Positions 7,882 to 10,523 of a stretch of 10,523 bases of DNA are shown one piece after another; the first letter of the stretch is position 1; each line of letters begins with the position of its first letter. The notes under the pieces are model-generated. The model was not told where the DNA came from and did no database searches. It was given only the letters and a program-made list of their open reading frames with translations. The position numbers were made by a program, and so were the translations under genes. This DNA comes from Parcubacteria group bacterium RIFCSPHIGHO2_01_FULL_47_10b (GTDB taxonomy: Bacteria; Patescibacteriota; Minisyncoccia; 2-01-FULL-47-10), in contig MHXC01000012.1 of NCBI GenBank assembly GCA_001824325.1, positions 4,309 to 14,831 of the forward strand, read 5' to 3'.

Positions 7882-8317
7882 AAGCGGCCCATATCAGAAG
7901 GCCAAACGGAATATTGAGAGCCAGTTGCGTTACCAGTGCAGCAAGATGTATTGATTCAAATCCGAACCAACGAGGCAGATGGATAAGGAACGTAATCAGC
8001 GTCGTATAGCCAATGATCAGTAGGGTATTCATTGTCCGGAAAACGTAGCGATGAAGGAAACAGATGACAAGCCATGCATATACAATGTGCGCGATGATGA
8101 ACCAGAATGGTGCGGCAGAGAATGGGGTCATCATAATAGCTGCGACAACAGCGAGTAATAGCGAGTCTCGCGGTGGAAGCACAAGCGTAGCAAGAAGTAA
8201 CCAGAGCAAGTAAACATCCGGCACCATACCCACAATGCTCAAACGAGGCAGGAGAACGACCTGAATTGCCAATAGCAGAATCAGTATTACGCAATTGTAC
8301 GCCAGCGCTGATTTCAT
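7838..8317 (-). CDS. mreD: Rod-shape determining protein MreD
   Basis: A 159-residue, very hydrophobic polytopic membrane protein with about five or six helices (approximately residues 6-24, 34-47, 52-68, 70-88, 96-113 and 125-147). The length and the P-D-VYLLWLLL element after the first helix fit MreD, the least conserved member of the MreBCD scaffold. The assignment leans mainly on the gene order mreB-mreC-mreD-mrdA. The ATG overlaps the mreC TGA by 4 nt (ATGA), implying translational coupling. The C-terminal cytoplasmic tail KHHVQPKLSYIR is encoded within the 44 nt shared with the start of mrdA. Confidence 0.88.
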   Translation of the reverse strand: MKSALAYNCVILILLLAIQVVLLPRLSIVGMVPDVYLLWLLLATLVLPPRDSLLLAVVAAIMMTPFSAAPFWFIIAHIVYAWLVICFLHRYVFRTMNTLLIIGYTTLITFLIHLPRWFGFESIHLAALVTQLALNIPFGLLIWAAYVKHHVQPKLSYIR

Positions 8318-9102
8318 TGTTCTGAATTTTTATGGAGGAGGAATAGCTGGTCAAATGCAGTTGCTTGAAATGCAGGAGTTATGCGTGCTTCCTTGAATGT
8401 TTGTCCTTGCGGCGTTTCAACTGCCAGTACTCGGCCAATCAGTAATCCGGCAGGAATCATCGGGTCTTGGTTGTTTGTCACGATGATATCACCCGGCTCG
8501 ATAGTGGCTTCGACAGGGATTTGTCTAAATAACAGCCCCACGCCGTGCCGACCAGATACGAGTCCAAACGTAGAGCTGTGCTGCACTTGGGCAGTGATGG
8601 ATGATTGAATGTCTGTTGTAAGGCGAACGAATGATCGCTGTTCGAATACGTCTGATACCTTACCAATAAACACCCCAAATGGATCGATCACGGCCATGCC
8701 TTTTTGGATACTTTCGTTTTCGCCGCCCACTATCGTGATGACAGTCTGTTGACTAATGGGATCATAGGTGACGGCTGATGTTTCGATAAGCGAATACGAC
8801 GTTCGTTGTGGTAAATCAAGCAGCGCCCGCAACCGCTCATTTTCCGCATCGACTGCCCCAAGAGCAGCCAGCTTCCCCTCAAGTACTACAATGCGTTCGT
8901 TCAGATTTTGTTGCGTCGGAGCAAGGCGCGATGGTTGAAAAAAACCGTACAACCGTTCACGCACAGAATTGCTAGCATCGCTGAACGTGGCCAACGGATT
9001 TGTCGCAAAATCAACAAGTGCCCCAGCGCCGATATACAAGCCGAAGTATACGATAACCGCTACGACAATGAGTAATGCCGATGTTGTGGTTTGTTGCTTC
9101 AC
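8314..9102 (-). CDS. mreC: Rod-shape determining protein MreC
   Basis: A 262-residue bitopic membrane protein that links cytoplasmic MreB to PBP2 in the envelope. It has a single membrane helix near the N-terminus (about 8-30), a coiled-coil stretch (65-96, NERIVVLEGKLAALG then ENERLRALLDL), and the double beta-barrel domain with VTYDP (111-115), VIDPFGVFIGKV (138-149) and EPGDIIVTNNQDPMIPAGLLIG (202-223), all characteristic of MreC. The start is GTG at 9102; an in-frame TAG lies four codons upstream and no ATG fits, so the start is well constrained. The gap to mreB is 42 bases. A distant ACGAGG lies about 15 bases upstream, too far for a normal Shine-Dalgarno. Confidence 0.94.
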   Translation of the reverse strand: MKQQTTTSALLIVVAVIVYFGLYIGAGALVDFATNPLATFSDASNSVRERLYGFFQPSRLAPTQQNLNERIVVLEGKLAALGAVDAENERLRALLDLPQRTSYSLIETSAVTYDPISQQTVITIVGGENESIQKGMAVIDPFGVFIGKVSDVFEQRSFVRLTTDIQSSITAQVQHSSTFGLVSGRHGVGLLFRQIPVEATIEPGDIIVTNNQDPMIPAGLLIGRVLAVETPQGQTFKEARITPAFQATAFDQLFLLHKNSEQ

Positions 9103-9144
9103 AAAAGTTGTCTAGAGCCTCGTCTTATGTTCCTTATTTGTTCT

Positions 9145-10191
9145 TTATTTCGGCGATCTTCGCGGTTCATACGCCGCAAGCACTTGTTTCATGTATGCTG
9201 TATTTTCCAGCACAATACCGGTACCGCGAGCTACTGTCGTCAACGGATCTTCGGTTACACGAGTCGGGATTTCAGCCACTTGTTCAACTAATTGCGGCAA
9301 GCCGCGCAATAAACTGCCGCCCCCCGTCATAATTATGTTCTGTTTCATAATATCGGCAAGCAACTCCGGCGGGGTTTCCTCGATGGCGTCTTTAATCGTT
9401 CGTGTGATTGTTTTAAGCGATGGGCGTAATGCTTCACGGATTTCTGCGCTGGTGATAACGATTTCTTTGGGAAGACCGCGTAATAAGTCGCGACCGCGTA
9501 CTGCCATGCTTTTATCTGGTTCGCTTAACTTGATCGCAGAACCGATCTTGATCTTGAGCTCCTCCCCTGTTTGCTCGCCAATCAGCACGTTATGTTCATT
9601 GCGGATAAATGAAATAATATCCTGAATCATTTTGTCACCTGCAACACGGAGACTTTTTCGAATAACTAAGCCGCCGAGCGAGATAACGGCCACCTCGCTC
9701 GTGCCGCCGCCAATGTCGACGATCATGCTGCCTGTTGGATCGCCAATCGGGAGTCCCGCGCCAATTGCTGCGGCAAGCGGTTCGTCTATTAATATGACCT
9801 CGCGCGCACCTGCTGCACGAGTAGCGTCTTCAACCGCTGATCGCTCTACTTCAGTGACTTCAGAGGGGATGCCAATAACAATTCGTGGGCGCGCCAGTGA
9901 ACCCAGAATGCCTTTTTTGTGGATTTGCTGAACAAAATATCGCAGCATTGCCTCGGTGACTTCATAATCGGAAATAACGCCTTCAACGAGCGGTTTACTG
10001 GCAATGATATGGCCTGGCGTTCGTCCCATCATGCGTTTTGCTTCTGTGCCAACAGCAAGTACCAGCCCAGTCTTTTTGTTGATCGCCACAACAGACGGCT
10101 CGTTGATGACGATCCCTTGGTTTTTGACGTAAACGAGGGTATTTGCAGTGCCGAGGTCGATGCCTAGGTCTTTGCTGAAGAGTCCGTACAT
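9145..10191 (-). CDS. mreB: Rod-shape determining protein MreB (bacterial actin)
   Basis: A 348-residue actin-fold ATPase forming membrane-associated filaments that guide lateral wall synthesis, so a non-spherical cell shape is likely. Actin-family motifs are intact: phosphate-1 IDLGTANTLVYV (11-22), the hinge region with IDEPLAAAIGAG (135-146, Glu137 at the catalytic position), phosphate-2 MIVDIGGGTSEVAVISLGG (156-174), and the adenosine motif IIMTGGGSLLRGLP (286-299). The N-terminal YGLFSKDLGIDLG is standard for MreB and supports ATG 10191. It is the first gene of the minus-strand series, preceded by a promoter-like element near 10388-10416. No Shine-Dalgarno is seen; the 12 bases before the ATG are AT-rich, which fits unstructured, SD-independent initiation. 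It is the most conserved protein in the window. Confidence 0.98.
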   Translation of the reverse strand: MYGLFSKDLGIDLGTANTLVYVKNQGIVINEPSVVAINKKTGLVLAVGTEAKRMMGRTPGHIIASKPLVEGVISDYEVTEAMLRYFVQQIHKKGILGSLARPRIVIGIPSEVTEVERSAVEDATRAAGAREVILIDEPLAAAIGAGLPIGDPTGSMIVDIGGGTSEVAVISLGGLVIRKSLRVAGDKMIQDIISFIRNEHNVLIGEQTGEELKIKIGSAIKLSEPDKSMAVRGRDLLRGLPKEIVITSAEIREALRPSLKTITRTIKDAIEETPPELLADIMKQNIIMTGGGSLLRGLPQLVEQVAEIPTRVTEDPLTTVARGTGIVLENTAYMKQVLAAYEPRRSPK

Positions 10192-10380
10192 ATGATCATT
10201 TATATTGCGCTTTCGCGTGTTATTCGCAGCATCAGGCCGGCTGGCGTTGTGGTAACTCGTGCTTTTGCGCCGCCGGGCTTCGCGCCTCGCTTCTTACCAA
10301 TTGAATACGGCTATAGGCGAAGCAGCTCAGAGCGTGCTAAACCAAACAGGCGGCTGACTAAGGACACCAAACTACTCCAT
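10192..10380 (-). other. GC-rich putative 5' leader of the mreB transcript
   Basis: If transcription starts near 10381, about 190 untranslated bases precede mreB. Bases 10201-10320 are 56% GC (67 of 120 by hand count), whereas the adjoining 10381-10440 is 37%. The stretch 10261-10290 is especially rich in CG and GGC triplets and contains nested complementary GC tracts, plus a tiny CGC-GAAA-GCG hairpin near 10208-10217. No reading frame on either strand shows protein-like composition with a start and ribosome binding site. It could be a structured leader, a dispersed intergenic repeat, or a decayed gene; the sequence alone does not decide. Confidence 0.4.
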
Positions 10381-10408
10381 ACCTTTCATATTAGATGGGA
10401 GTTTGGTG
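10365..10408. repeat. Imperfect inverted repeat overlapping the minus-strand promoter
   Basis: CACCAAACT (10365-10373) is the exact reverse complement of AGTTTGGTG (10400-10408). Inside it, CCAT (10377-10380) pairs with ATGG (10395-10398) after a small bulge, leaving a 14-base loop. The right arm sits in the spacer of the predicted minus-strand promoter and the left arm lies just past its expected start site. It is therefore not a terminator for either divergent gene and could be an operator. A third ACCAAAC copy lies at 10341-10347. Confidence 0.5.
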
Positions 10409-10416
10409 GATGGCAA
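10388..10416 (-). promoter_or_regulatory. Predicted sigma-70-type promoter for the mreB gene series
   Basis: On the minus strand TTGCCA (10416-10411, five of six matches to TTGACA) is followed after exactly 17 bases by TAATAT (10393-10388, four of six matches to TATAAT). Transcription would begin near 10381 and run into mreB. AT-rich DNA lies upstream. No other signal on this strand in the intergenic region combines both boxes at normal spacing. Confidence 0.5.
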
Positions 10417-10437
10417 GTTGACACTTTTTGAATAAAC

Positions 10438-10466
10438 TTGCAGAAAACAATTTGATGTGCTATAAA
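10438..10466 (+). promoter_or_regulatory. Predicted extended -10 promoter for the plus-strand gene
   Basis: TATAAA (10461-10466) is preceded directly by TGC, an extended -10 element, and lies 17 bases after TTGCAG (10438-10443), a weak -35. The start site would be near 10473, giving a short leader of about 18 bases that just includes the ribosome binding site. A perfect TTGACA at 10418-10423 lies too far from this -10 to be its partner. Confidence 0.5.
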
Positions 10467-10479
10467 TAAATAATCTTGG

Positions 10480-10486
10480 AAGGAGG
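10480..10486 (+). promoter_or_regulatory. Strong Shine-Dalgarno sequence
   Basis: AAGGAGG lies four bases (AGTT) before the ATG at 10491, within a longer purine run from 10478 to 10488. It is the only full-strength ribosome binding site in the window and supports the divergent gene start. It also implies that the host's 16S rRNA keeps a normal anti-Shine-Dalgarno end. Confidence 0.75.
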
Positions 10487-10490
10487 AGTT

Positions 10491-10523
10491 ATGACACTGG
10501 CTCTAAAGGTAGTTCTCGAATAT
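10491..10523 (+). CDS. Start of a divergent gene, cut by the window edge
   Basis: Eleven codons (MTLALKVVLEY) follow a strong Shine-Dalgarno and a plausible promoter, oriented away from mreB. Nothing can be said about function from so few residues. The initiation signals are much stronger than those of the minus-strand genes, so this may be a well-expressed, independently transcribed gene. Confidence 0.65.
   Translation, partial: MTLALKVVLEY

Noticed and set aside
7956..8354. Minus-strand 132-codon ORF in another frame over mreD
   Set aside because: The overlapping MreD frame has clear membrane helices, ATGA coupling to mreC and conserved gene order; this frame is cysteine-rich and unpatterned.
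9191..9931. Long plus-strand ORFs antisense to mreB
   Set aside because: Mirror frames of the highly conserved mreB coding sequence; serine-rich products with no family resemblance.
10199..10204. TATAAA on the minus strand just before mreB, suggesting a leaderless transcript
   Set aside because: No -35 or extended -10 accompanies it and the region is simply AT-rich; kept only as a weak alternative to the promoter at 10388-10416.
10300..10350. GCAGCTCAGAGCGTGC stretch resembling a tRNA D-arm
   Set aside because: No acceptor stem, anticodon arm or T-arm (GTTCGANTC) can be built around it on either strand.
10365..10408. Inverted repeat as an intrinsic terminator
   Set aside because: It sits between divergently transcribed genes with no gene reading into it, and no U-run directly follows either arm.
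10418..10423. Perfect TTGACA on the plus strand
   Set aside because: No -10-like hexamer lies 16-18 bases downstream; the TATAAA at 10461 is 37 bases away.
10192..10431. Plus-strand ORF of 79 codons upstream of the divergent gene
   Set aside because: No ribosome binding site, arginine- and proline-rich random-looking product, runs through the predicted minus-strand promoter; more likely non-coding.
1..10523. CRISPR arrays, insertion sequences, phage or toxin-antitoxin modules
   Set aside because: No regularly spaced repeats, transposase motifs, terminal inverted repeats or integrase genes were seen.

Overview
This window looks like a chromosomal cell-envelope and housekeeping locus of a small-genome bacterium, probably a Candidate Phyla Radiation (Patescibacteria) lineage. 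That placement is an inference from divergent but intact envelope proteins, head-to-tail gene packing, weak ribosome binding sites and the use of a MurL-type enzyme; no marker gene settles it. UGA acts as a stop codon (murL, murD, lysS and mreC all end in TGA at tight junctions), so the UGA-glycine code of Gracilibacteria/Absconditabacteria does not apply.

Nearly everything is on the minus strand and reads from right to left: mreB, mreC, mreD, mrdA (PBP2), greA, lysS, a murL-like gene, a murD-family ligase, a divergent ftsQ/divIB, an unrecognised small ORF, and the first 37 codons of a membrane protein that runs off the left edge. Gaps are at most 67 bases. Several junctions overlap (mreC/mreD 4 nt, mreD/mrdA 44 nt, lysS/murL 8 nt, murL/murD 14 nt, murD/ftsQ 4 nt), so this could be one long transcriptional unit.

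The right 330 bases hold no convincing gene until a plus-strand start codon at 10491. This divergent intergenic region carries a credible promoter in each direction, an imperfect inverted repeat overlapping the minus-strand promoter, three copies of an ACCAAAC box, and a GC-rich stretch of about 190 bases that would be the mreB leader. The plus-strand gene is cut by the right edge after 11 codons. It has the only strong Shine-Dalgarno sequence in the window.

Functionally the genes join wall elongation (MreB filament, MreC/MreD scaffold, PBP2 transpeptidase), precursor synthesis (MurD-family ligase plus MurL epimerase) and division (FtsQ), with GreA and LysRS between them. The most interesting element is the overlapping murL-murD pair. 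It suggests that D-glutamate enters peptidoglycan by adding L-Glu to UDP-MurNAc-L-Ala and then epimerising it on the nucleotide precursor, the MurD2/MurL route known from Xanthomonas, rather than through free D-Glu from MurI.
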